DNA of 11,728 nucleotides from Nitrospinota bacterium (GTDB lineage: Bacteria; Nitrospinota_A; UBA7883; JACRLM01), in assembly GCA_015231995.1 (NCBI GenBank), contig JADGAO010000092.1:1-11728 (forward strand), given 5' to 3'. Below, in pieces: positions 5,958 through 11,728 of the stretch (position 1 is the stretch's first letter; every line of letters starts with the position of its first letter). Both the position numbers and the translations under genes were made by a program. A model generated the notes under the pieces. The model was not told the DNA's origin. It saw only the letters and a program-made list of their open reading frames with translations, and did no database searches.

Positions 5958-6791
5958 TTGAGTCTCGACAGAGCAAACAAGATCATCCTTATCGTTGACG
6001 ACGAGGAGGAAATACGCCATCTGCTCGACCGCCTGTTCAGGAAAGAGGGATTTGCGACCATAACCGCCAAAGACGCCATGGACGCCCTGATGCAACTGCA
6101 GGATCATGACGTGGATCTCGTCATAACCGACATCAGGATGCCCGGCATGGACGGGCTGGAATTGATCAGCCAGATACACGAAATAAAACCGCAGATGCCG
6201 GTTGTGGTCATCTCCGGCTACGGCTCGCTTGACACCGTATTGGACGCCGTGGACAAAGGGGCCTTCTTTTTCGTCAGCAAGCCCTTCAACCAGAACTCGA
6301 TAATAGACGCCGCCATGAAGGGCCTGCGGCTTCCCCAGCCTTTTCACGAGCCGTCGTTGTCGCCACCGGGCGCCACGCTCACCGTCAGTTTCTCGTTCCA
6401 GCCGGATGTCGAGCTGATATCCAAGGCCAACCACATGATATCTTCGGTGGTCAACCTTATGGGTTATCCCACTTCGCAGTGCAATATAGCCGTTCCTTTC
6501 GTCACAGACGAGTTGATGATGATGGGCATGAGGCAATCAACCCCGGAATCCAGGGACACGATCACCGCCTCGATAAAGGTAGCCACGGACGAGACTGTGC
6601 TTTCTTTCCAGTCCGCAAAGAAAGTGTTCGAACGGCGGCTACTGCCGAAGGATATGAGCGATTTCGATTTGGGCGACCCCGAAAGCGTCGGCCTGATGAT
6701 GGCCAGGCGGTATTCCGACAGCCTGGAATTTGCCGAGGGCGGCGGCGCGGCTGTGGCGGTAATACGCCGAAAGCCGCACGATCATCCCTGA
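5958..6791 (+). CDS. Response regulator: receiver fused to degenerate RsbW-like ATPase domain
   Basis: The start is taken as TTG 5958, which has GGAGG (5946-5950) 7 bp upstream; a GTG at 5952 leaves only 1 bp. The 277-aa product has a canonical receiver (about 8-120) with acidic pair D14-D15, phospho-acceptor D58 in VITDIRMPGMDG, S87 and K108 in FVSKPF. A proline-rich linker leads to a region (about 145-271) patterned like RsbW/SpoIIAB anti-sigma kinases: VTDELMMMG (182-190) in place of ELxxNAxxH, and ESVGLMMARRYSDSLEF (242-258) like the GxGLxLI-DxV box. The N-box asparagine and histidine and the DxGxG motif are absent, so ATP binding and kinase activity are unlikely. A phosphorylation-controlled protein-binding switch acting on a STAS partner is inferred; the STAS gene is the next one downstream. 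Confidence 0.75.
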   Translation: MSLDRANKIILIVDDEEEIRHLLDRLFRKEGFATITAKDAMDALMQLQDHDVDLVITDIRMPGMDGLELISQIHEIKPQMPVVVISGYGSLDTVLDAVDKGAFFFVSKPFNQNSIIDAAMKGLRLPQPFHEPSLSPPGATLTVSFSFQPDVELISKANHMISSVVNLMGYPTSQCNIAVPFVTDELMMMGMRQSTPESRDTITASIKVATDETVLSFQSAKKVFERRLLPKDMSDFDLGDPESVGLMMARRYSDSLEFAEGGGAAVAVIRRKPHDHP

Positions 6792-6804
6792 GCGGCGTTT
6801 TTTT
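6773..6804 (+). terminator. Intrinsic terminator at end of receiver gene
   Basis: GCCGC (6773-6777) pairs with GCGGC (6792-6796) across a 14-base loop. An alternative pairing is CGCCG (6765-6769) with CGGCG (6793-6797). Seven T follow (6798-6804). The stem begins inside the last codons of the receiver gene and its T run lies just after the stop. It would separate this gene from the STAS gene. Confidence 0.6.
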
Positions 6805-6808
6805 AAAA

Positions 6809-6837
6809 TGGACAGAGCGTAAGATAAAGATTAGAAT
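6809..6837 (+). promoter_or_regulatory. Sigma-70-type promoter for STAS gene
   Basis: TGGACA (6809-6814) and TAGAAT (6832-6837) each differ by one base from TTGACA and TATAAT and are separated by exactly 17 bp. It lies just after the T run of the preceding terminator. Transcription should start near 6844, giving a 5' leader of about 57 bases for the gene at 6901. Confidence 0.65.
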
Positions 6838-6858
6838 TAACGATTAGGTGTTCTGGAA

Positions 6859-6891
6859 GCTGGATATTCAATCCAGCCCATCTTTTGGGAG
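6859..6891 (+). promoter_or_regulatory. 5' leader hairpins with possible ribosome-site occlusion
   Basis: GCTGGAT-ATTCA-ATCCAGC (6859-6877) is a perfect 7-bp stem. Next, CCCA (6877-6880) can pair with TGGG (6886-6889), which covers part of the GGGAG ribosome site (6887-6891). The two stems compete for one base at 6877. Any control of translation is inference. Confidence 0.35.
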
Positions 6892-6900
6892 TTTTCAAGC

Positions 6901-7236
6901 TTGAGAGTAGAGATCAAGGAATCCGAGAAAGCAGTGTCGTTAAGCCTGTATGGTAGCATCAGGACCAACGAAGACTACACCGCTTTCAAAGAAGCGATGG
7001 ACGGCTTGATCGAGAAGGGCAAAACCAGGATAATATTGAATTTCAAGGAAGTTCATTTTATCAACAGCTCCGGGCTTGGCCGGCTTGTCCTGGCCGCAAA
7101 GAAGCTAAAGGAGTTGAACGGAGCCATGAGCATCGTCAACCTCTCCGACGATCTCAAAGAGCTGTTCCTGTTCACACGGCTGGATACGAAAATACCGATA
7201 TTCAAGACCGAAGAAGAAGCGATAGCCGGCCTTTAA
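6901..7236 (+). CDS. STAS-domain anti-sigma factor antagonist-like protein
   Basis: This 111-aa single STAS domain is the usual size for SpoIIAA/RsbV-type antagonists. Landmarks are the LSLYGSI strand (14-20), IILNFKEVHFINSSGLGRLV (44-63) containing the phosphorylation-loop motif NSSGLG (55-60), and MSIVNLSDDLKELFLFTRL (76-94). The serine usually phosphorylated by an RsbW-type kinase is present (S57 by alignment, S56 next to it); the preceding Asp common in the family is Asn here. The start is TTG 6901, with GGGAG 9 bp upstream. It follows a receiver protein whose RsbW-like half appears inactive, so any kinase that phosphorylates it must be encoded elsewhere, or control is by binding alone. 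Convergent mreB begins 27 bp past its stop. Confidence 0.88.
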   Translation: MRVEIKESEKAVSLSLYGSIRTNEDYTAFKEAMDGLIEKGKTRIILNFKEVHFINSSGLGRLVLAAKKLKELNGAMSIVNLSDDLKELFLFTRLDTKIPIFKTEEEAIAGL

Positions 7237-7243
7237 CGGCGCC

Positions 7244-7264
7244 TGCGGAACGCTCCCGCATTTT
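7244..7264 (+). terminator. Weak terminator between STAS gene and mreB
   Basis: TGCGG (7244-7248) and CCGCA (7256-7260) form a 5-bp stem with a 7-base loop followed by TTTT (7261-7264). It lies in the 27-bp gap between two convergent genes and overlaps the mreB stop by one base. The short stem keeps confidence modest. Confidence 0.45.
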
Positions 7265-8292
7265 CAATTTATCGTAACCCGTCTGAACCTTTTCCAGTCC
7301 TCCAGGACTATCCCAGCTCCACGGCATATGGCGGTAAGCGGGTCTTTGGAGCGATAGACAGGCACGCCGAGTTCTTTCTTCAACCGCGCTCCCAGCCCTT
7401 TCAACAACGCCCCGCCCCCGGCAAGGACTATGCCTCTGTTGGAGATGTCCTGCGAAAATTCCGGCGTCGTCTTTTCCATGGCTCTGCGCGTTGATTCCAC
7501 TATCGCGCGCACAGGCTCTTCCATAGCCTCGCGCACTTCGTCGTCTGCGACCATGACGGTGACGGGCAGACCGCTAACCACGTCGCGTCCGTAAGTTTTC
7601 ATCGGCGGCAGTTTTTCTTCCAGCGGGAACGCCGTCCCGATAGTCATCTTGATGCGTTCGCCTTCGAAGATGCCGATATCCAAATTGCGTTTCTGGCGCA
7701 TATAGCGGACGATCGCCTCGTCAAGTTCGTCGCCGGCAACGCGGATGGACTCTCCATACGCCGTGGCGTACATGGATATGATCGCCACCTCCGTGGTGCC
7801 TCCGCCGATGTCTACGATGAGGTTTCCCACGGAGTCGCCAACGGGCATCTTGGTGCCGATAGCGGCGGCCATAGGCTCTTCGATGAGGCTAACCTGGCGC
7901 ACGCCTGCGGCCATTGCGGAGTCTATGACGGCTTTTTTCTCCACCTGCGTGATGCCGGACGGGACGCCAATCACGATCCTGGGTTTTAGTTTGAATCTGT
8001 GGGGCTGGGATCTGCTGATGAAGTAGGCGATCATCTTGCGCGTGGAATCGAAATCGGCGATGACGCCGTCCTTCATCGGGCGGATGGCCTGATACTCGTC
8101 GGGGGTTTTTCCGTACATGGCTTTCGCCTCGGCCCCGATGGCCATCAACTTGCCGGTCTTCTTGGATATGACCACTACGGACGGCTCGTTAAGGACGATC
8201 CCCATCCCACGGACATGGATAAGCGTGTTGGCGGTGCCAAGGTCCATGGCCATATCCGCCGTAATTAAATTGTATAGTTTGTCTAATATCAT
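7264..8292 (-). CDS. mreB: Rod-shape-determining actin homologue MreB
   Basis: The 342-aa product is a full-length MreB, the bacterial actin that assembles on the inner membrane and organises the cell-wall elongation machinery. Nucleotide-binding motifs are intact: phosphate loop 1 DLGTANT (17-23), loop 2 DIGGGTTE (161-168) and the adenosine motif GIVLAGGGALLKGL (287-300). NEPSVV, IRPMKDGVIADF and SLIEEPMAAAIG are typical of the family, and the end (EDWKRFRR) matches the usual C terminus. The only unusual stretch is NLDIGIFEGERIKM (203-216), where most MreBs have a NLxIGERTAExIK-like sequence. The ATG lies 9 bp after the stop of the GAF-GGDEF gene, so co-transcription is likely. No mreC, mreD, mrdA or rodA is adjacent, so this is an orphan locus and may be one of several mreB paralogues. 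Confidence 0.95.
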   Translation of the reverse strand: MILDKLYNLITADMAMDLGTANTLIHVRGMGIVLNEPSVVVISKKTGKLMAIGAEAKAMYGKTPDEYQAIRPMKDGVIADFDSTRKMIAYFISRSQPHRFKLKPRIVIGVPSGITQVEKKAVIDSAMAAGVRQVSLIEEPMAAAIGTKMPVGDSVGNLIVDIGGGTTEVAIISMYATAYGESIRVAGDELDEAIVRYMRQKRNLDIGIFEGERIKMTIGTAFPLEEKLPPMKTYGRDVVSGLPVTVMVADDEVREAMEEPVRAIVESTRRAMEKTTPEFSQDISNRGIVLAGGGALLKGLGARLKKELGVPVYRSKDPLTAICRGAGIVLEDWKRFRRVTIN

Positions 8293-8301
8293 TGTTACCG
8301 G

Positions 8302-9756
8302 TTATCGCTCCAGAGATCTAAGTTTAAACGCCGCCGATGTAGGCGCCGAACCGAAAAACGACAGTTTCCCCCTACCCTGCTCCCGCGCGGATTGGGCGGC
8401 GATGTTCGCCTTGGCGATAAGCTCCTCGGCGTCTTTGCCGTCGGTGGGGCTTAACGCCGCGCCGATGGAAACACGCATATTGAATCGAACGCCCTTTATA
8501 AAGAACGGCTCCGACTCCACTGCTCGTGTTATTGATTCCATTATCTCCACCGCGCCATCGGCTTGGCATGGGGAAAGGATGACTATGTATTTGTCGCCGA
8601 AATACCTGCATACAAGCCCGGCCGAACCGACGCCTGTCTTTATCCTGCCGGCCAGTTCCGCCAGGGCCAGGTCGCCACCGTCATGGCCGAGTTTGGTATT
8701 CACCTTCTCGAAACGCAACGCGTTCACGGTCAACAGCGCCCCAGGCCCGGCAAATTGACCGCGTTTTTCCAGAAGATAGCGGTGAGTGGGCAGGCTCGTT
8801 ATCGTGTCGTGATATATGGCCTTCCGGCTCCTGTTGTGAAGGTACAGGCTCGTGAACGCCGAAGAGCAGGCCGCCGCCAATATCTGCAGAGCCTTGTAAT
8901 CCGATTGGCGGAACGCCCTCGCCTTTTTCGAAACCAACCCTATCGCCCCCACGGCGCTCTGGTGCGAAATCATCGGCGCGGCGATGAACGAACGCCAACC
9001 CTGCCCCTCTCCCGGAAAAACCTTCACGCCCTCTTCGTGGGAGATGTTGATGGGCCTGCAATGTTGTATCGCCCAGCCAAGCCTGTAGTGGTTGAGCGGC
9101 AGAGGCTCTGCGGAGGCCCCATCCTGCGCTCCGACCATGTGAAAACCATCGCCGTCGTGGGACTTTAACGCAAGGGCCAGATGGTCGTGCTGTATGGCCG
9201 ACTGGACCGCGAGCCTGAGCGTCTGCGAAAGCTCAGAAACGCTCTCGCAAGCCGTGAGTTTGTTGATGACGTCGGCAAGGTCGTGAAGGGCCACCGCCTC
9301 GACATTGAGTCGGATCCGGCGCCTTCCGTTGATGATTATCCCGGCGAGCGTTGCCGCGAACTCGTCTAGAATCTTCCCCATCTTCTCCGTGAAAACGTAG
9401 CTTTGTTTACTGTCCACGCACAAAACGCCCATCACCCTGTCCCCGTCAAAAAGCGGAGAAGCCGCAAACGACTTTATGTCTTCGCGCTGGGCGTAGAACT
9501 GGAGCGTGGAGCTGTCGGCCTTGAAATTGGAGGTCTGCGTGGAATTGCCGGTTTTTGCGACCCAACCTACAAGGCCTGCGCCGATGGGGAACTCCGCGCC
9601 ATCGATAACGGAGGCTGACAGGGACTGAAAGGTCTTGAGGCGGAGAACGTCGCCCTTTTTGTCGTCCACAAGAAAAAGGGCGGACGTGAAAGCGTCTGTG
9701 ACGTTGGCCACAAGCCTTACGGCCCTTAAAATTTCCTCATCGAGGGATTGAGGCAT
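8302..9756 (-). CDS. GAF-GAF-GGDEF protein with degenerate catalytic site
   Basis: This 484-aa soluble protein has GAF1 (about 10-140, with FPIGAGLVGWVAKTG at 56-70), GAF2 (about 165-305, with GWRSFIAAPM at 253-262) and a GGDEF-fold domain (about 312-468, starting YHDTITSLPTHRYL). The signature motif is FGDKY (386-390) instead of GG(D/E)EF, so the catalytic acid is lysine. The metal-binding DxDxFKxxND region reads NALRFEKVNT (345-354), losing the acidic ligands. No RxxD inhibitory site precedes the motif. Diguanylate cyclase activity is therefore unlikely; the domain may bind a nucleotide or a partner. AAGGTG (9764-9759) serves as ribosome site 2 bases before the ATG. The gene lies 9 bp upstream of mreB, which suggests a link between GAF-sensed signals and cell shape, an inference only. 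Confidence 0.88.
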   Translation of the reverse strand: MPQSLDEEILRAVRLVANVTDAFTSALFLVDDKKGDVLRLKTFQSLSASVIDGAEFPIGAGLVGWVAKTGNSTQTSNFKADSSTLQFYAQREDIKSFAASPLFDGDRVMGVLCVDSKQSYVFTEKMGKILDEFAATLAGIIINGRRRIRLNVEAVALHDLADVINKLTACESVSELSQTLRLAVQSAIQHDHLALALKSHDGDGFHMVGAQDGASAEPLPLNHYRLGWAIQHCRPINISHEEGVKVFPGEGQGWRSFIAAPMISHQSAVGAIGLVSKKARAFRQSDYKALQILAAACSSAFTSLYLHNRSRKAIYHDTITSLPTHRYLLEKRGQFAGPGALLTVNALRFEKVNTKLGHDGGDLALAELAGRIKTGVGSAGLVCRYFGDKYIVILSPCQADGAVEIMESITRAVESEPFFIKGVRFNMRVSIGAALSPTDGKDAEELIAKANIAAQSAREQGRGKLSFFGSAPTSAAFKLRSLER

Positions 9757-9764
9757 ATCACCTT

Positions 9765-9770
9765 ATTATA
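9765..9770 (-). promoter_or_regulatory. Possible -10 box for the GAF-GGDEF/mreB pair
   Basis: Read on the minus strand this is a perfect TATAAT. The best -35 at 17 bp is CGTTAA (9793-9788), a weak match. The inferred start near 9758 leaves almost no leader before the ATG at 9756, so the true promoter may lie elsewhere in the divergent region. Confidence 0.25.
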
Positions 9771-9807
9771 ATCGCGCCCATCCGGTTTTAACGGATGAGG
9801 CGGCCAG

Positions 9808-9839
9808 TGTTTAAACATCAACGGCTCGCCGCCGAGCCG
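9808..9839. promoter_or_regulatory. Palindrome and strong hairpin in divergent intergenic region
   Basis: TGTTTAAACA (9808-9817) is a perfect 10-bp palindrome. CGGCTCG-CCGC-CGAGCCG (9822-9839) is a perfect 7-bp stem, and flanking CAAC and GTTG could extend it past a CCG bulge. A third inverted repeat, CATCCG and CGGATG, lies at 9779-9797. All sit between two divergent genes, upstream of the + strand promoter, and none has a T run, so operator sites fit better than terminators. Confidence 0.4.
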
Positions 9840-9846
9840 CCGGTTG

Positions 9847-9875
9847 TTGCCATTATAACTCAACGGAACTACAAT
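9847..9875 (+). promoter_or_regulatory. Sigma-70-type promoter for the CBS gene
   Basis: TTGCCA (9847-9852) and TACAAT (9870-9875) are separated by exactly 17 bp. Transcription would start near 9882, leaving a leader of about 33 bases with GGGGG (9905-9909) 5 bp before the ATG. Confidence 0.6.
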
Positions 9876-9914
9876 GTACGCAGGTAGATTGCATTCATTT
9901 CTTCGGGGGCATTT

Positions 9915-10562
9915 ATGCAGGTTGGACAGGTCATGACACGCAAAGTCATCACGGCGGGGCCTGGTGATTCCCTTAAAGTGGTTTCCGGCTTGATGCTCAA
10001 GCACAGGATCGCCCATATACCGATAGTGGATCGCGGGAGGCTCATCGGCATCATCTCCGACCGCGATTTCCGCAGTTTCATCGCCCCCATCCAAAAAGGG
10101 GCGAAAAAGAAAAAACTGCCGAGCGACCCGCTCTCCCTCAACGCGCGTGACGCTATGAGCGACGCCGTGATAACCGCCGACACGGGAATGAACGTGGCCG
10201 ACGCGGTGAAACTTATGCTCCGGCTCAAGATAGGCGCCCTGCCCGTGCTCGACAGCGGGCGGATGGTCGGCATTATCACCAAAGACGATCTGCTCGGCGT
10301 GTTCGTGGAAATGCTCCAGGCGCTTACGCAATCTTCCAGCCTGTACGTGGAGCTGTTGGACGAGATAGAAGACTGCGAGGCGGTGTTCTCCGTTCTCAAG
10401 AAACGGAAGGTGTCGGTGTTAAGCTACTCCGCCACACCCAAGGCCAGCGACCACCGGCAGATATGCCATTTCCGCCTTAGCTTATGTCCCATCAAGGGAA
10501 TCGTCTCAGACCTCAGGAAAAAAGGTGTAAGGGTGATAGAAGCTTATGGAGAGGACACCTGA
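9915..10562 (+). CDS. CBS-domain pair protein with ACT-like C terminus (AcuB-type)
   Basis: The 215-aa product has CBS1 (about 4-55: VGQVMTRKVITAGPGDSL, HIPIVDRGRLIGIISDRDF), a basic linker KKKK (64-67), CBS2 (about 78-134: ARDAMSDAVITADTGMNV, ALPVLDSGRMVGIITKDDL) and an ACT-like region (about 142-210: SLYVELLDEIEDCEAVFSVL, then a strand pattern ending GVRVIEA). CBS pairs usually bind adenine nucleotides such as AMP, ATP or SAM, and CBS-ACT proteins related to AcuB occur widely as free-standing regulators. The sequence shows no catalytic domain. A nucleotide or energy-sensing role is inferred. It ends 27 bp before the radical SAM gene, so the two are probably one transcript. Confidence 0.87.
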   Translation: MQVGQVMTRKVITAGPGDSLKVVSGLMLKHRIAHIPIVDRGRLIGIISDRDFRSFIAPIQKGAKKKKLPSDPLSLNARDAMSDAVITADTGMNVADAVKLMLRLKIGALPVLDSGRMVGIITKDDLLGVFVEMLQALTQSSSLYVELLDEIEDCEAVFSVLKKRKVSVLSYSATPKASDHRQICHFRLSLCPIKGIVSDLRKKGVRVIEAYGEDT

Positions 10563-10589
10563 ACCACCAGAGCTTGAAGGTTTTCCGCT

Positions 10590-11594
10590 ATGAAAACCGT
10601 GACGGGCGGACACATAGCGGCGCACTGGGAGATTCGCGATAAAGGGCGCGTCCAATGCCTGCTTTGCCCGTTCGAATGCCTGCTGGATAATGGCAAAACC
10701 GGGATATGCGGGGGCAAACGCAATATTGACGGCTCGCTGATCGCCATCAATTACGGGCTGACAACTTCGGTCAACCTCGACCCTATCGAAAAGAAACCGC
10801 TATATCATTTCCATCCCGGCAGTACCATCCTTTCCATAGGCCCCAACGGATGCAATTTCGGTTGCCTGTTTTGCCAGAATTACACTATCTCCCAGAATGA
10901 CGCGCCCACGCGCCATATTGCGCCGGATGAGGCCGCCCTGATGGCTAAACAGGTTGGAAGCGTCGGGCTGGCCTATACATACGCCGAACCGCTTATCTGG
11001 TTCGAGTACGTCATGGACGCGTCAAAAGCCATACGGAAGGCGGGGATGAAAAACGTTCTCGTCACCAACGGATACGTCAACCCGAAGCCGCTGGAAGAGA
11101 TATTGCCGCTGATAGACGCGATGAACATAGACATCAAGTCCATGGACCCGGAGTTTTACAAAAAGGTATGCCACGGCAAACTTGCGCCGGTTTTGGAGAC
11201 TGTCCGAAGGTCTATCATGAAAACCCATGTGGAGATTACCAACCTCGTCATTCCAGGCTATAACGACAGCGATGAGATGTTCGAGAAGTTGACCGATTTC
11301 ATCGCGGAGCTTAACCCGCAGATACCGCTCCATTTTTCGCGGTATCATCCCGACTACAAGTTTTCGGCCCCAGCCACGCCTTACGAAACGCTCGTGAGAG
11401 CCGTGGGAATCGCCAGAAAAAAACTCAAGTTCGTTTATACAGGCAACGTATCGCAGGAGAAGTATAATCAGACGATCTGCCCCGGTTGCGGAAAGACTGT
11501 GATAAAACGCGATGGTTTTTCGGTCGTAAGCGTTGCCGTGAAAGACGGCAAATGCGAGCATTGCGGTTGTGGTGTGAATGTGGTGGGTCTGTGA
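10590..11594 (+). CDS. amrS: AmmeMemoRadiSam-system radical SAM enzyme
   Basis: This 334-aa protein matches the radical SAM enzyme of the AmmeMemoRadiSam set, formerly annotated as a PflA-like activating enzyme. The 4Fe-4S/SAM motif is CNFGCLFC (C88, C92, C95), preceded by SIGPNG. The N-terminal cysteine cluster typical of this subfamily (C23, C26, C30, C40) is present, as are YTYAEPLIWFEY (129-140), NIDIKSMD (179-186), ITNLVIPGYND (216-226) and HFSRYHPDYK (248-257). The C terminus holds C297, C300, C322, C325 and C327, possibly a second metal site. The family's usual partners, an AMMECR1-domain and a Memo-like protein, are not in the window. Substrate and product are not established as far as I know. 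GAAGG (10576-10580) precedes the ATG by 9 bp. The symbol follows common usage for the family and is tentative. Confidence 0.9.
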   Translation: MKTVTGGHIAAHWEIRDKGRVQCLLCPFECLLDNGKTGICGGKRNIDGSLIAINYGLTTSVNLDPIEKKPLYHFHPGSTILSIGPNGCNFGCLFCQNYTISQNDAPTRHIAPDEAALMAKQVGSVGLAYTYAEPLIWFEYVMDASKAIRKAGMKNVLVTNGYVNPKPLEEILPLIDAMNIDIKSMDPEFYKKVCHGKLAPVLETVRRSIMKTHVEITNLVIPGYNDSDEMFEKLTDFIAELNPQIPLHFSRYHPDYKFSAPATPYETLVRAVGIARKKLKFVYTGNVSQEKYNQTICPGCGKTVIKRDGFSVVSVAVKDGKCEHCGCGVNVVGL

Positions 11595-11631
11595 GAGGAA
11601 AACTTTGCATAACAAATAGCGTTTGCAACAT

Positions 11632-11660
11632 TGTCATTCTGAGCCCTTCGACAGGCTCAG
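11632..11660. repeat. Dispersed TGTCATTCTGAG-type repeat, hairpin form
   Basis: TGTCATTCTGAG (11632-11643) leads into a perfect stem, CTGAGCC (11639-11645) with GGCTCAG (11654-11660), around the loop CTTCGACA. It begins 37 bp after the radical SAM stop and could also act as a transcript end, although no T run follows. Confidence 0.65.
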
Positions 11661-11674
11661 GGTAAACTCCGCGT

Positions 11675-11714
11675 TGTCATTCTGAACGAAGCGTAGCGAA
11701 GTGAAGAATCTATC
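11675..11714. repeat. Dispersed TGTCATTCTGAA-type repeat, direct copy
   Basis: TGTCATTCTGAACGAAGCG (11675-11693) continues through AGCGAAG to GAAGAATCTATC (11703-11714). It runs in the same orientation as the left arm at 25-56 and shares its GAAGAATCTATC end. The element may continue past the window edge. Confidence 0.65.
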
Positions 11715-11728
11715 TAAAGAACAATTTG

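Noticed and set aside
6479..6847. A long reading frame overlapping the receiver gene in another frame
   Set aside because: Arginine/glycine-rich shadow sequence with no domain, opposite a recognisable protein in the main frame.

Overview
The window looks like chromosomal DNA of a Gram-negative, rod-shaped or surface-interacting bacterium of moderate GC content. It carries mreB, c-di-GMP effectors with flagellar-brake architecture and a sigma-54-type promoter. I cannot assign a phylum: the dispersed repeat of the TGTCATTCTGAGCGAAGCGAAGAATCT type at both ends is, from memory, found in several unrelated lineages of environmental bacteria. Ten genes are well supported. No phage, transposase, CRISPR, tRNA or rRNA is visible.

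Left block (+ strand, 326-5599). A good -24/-12 sigma-54 promoter (326-342), with palindromic sites 70-125 bp upstream of the inferred start, precedes six closely spaced genes. In order they are: a metallo-beta-lactamase-fold ODP/FprA-like protein that has lost most diiron ligands; a small Os1348/NHLP-type protein resembling a RiPP leader, joined to the first gene by an ATGA overlap; a stand-alone PocR sensory domain; a stand-alone PAS domain; a DUF3391/HD-GYP c-di-GMP phosphodiesterase; and a protein with two tandem YcgR-N/PilZ units. This reads as a sensory input module feeding c-di-GMP breakdown and c-di-GMP binding. It is the most likely undescribed system here.

Middle (5600-7236). A 358-bp intergenic region holds a long imperfect hairpin, an 18-bp operator-like inverted repeat, a terminator-like hairpin with a T5 tail and a second small hairpin. 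It leads to a receiver protein whose C-terminal half resembles an RsbW-type anti-sigma kinase but lacks the N-box asparagine and the DxGxG box. A terminator and a good sigma-70 promoter separate it from a STAS anti-sigma-antagonist gene. The pair resembles a partner-switching module with a dead kinase.

Minus-strand block (9756-7264). A GAF-GAF-GGDEF protein with a ruined active site (FGDKY) lies 9 bp upstream of a complete orphan mreB. Right block (+, 9847-11594). From a TTGCCA-N17-TACAAT promoter run a CBS-pair/ACT-like protein and an AmmeMemoRadiSam-type radical SAM enzyme.

A theme across the window is signalling domains whose folds are recognisable but whose catalytic or metal residues are missing (ODP, RsbW-like, GGDEF), next to intact receptors and effectors (receiver, STAS, PilZ, HD-GYP).
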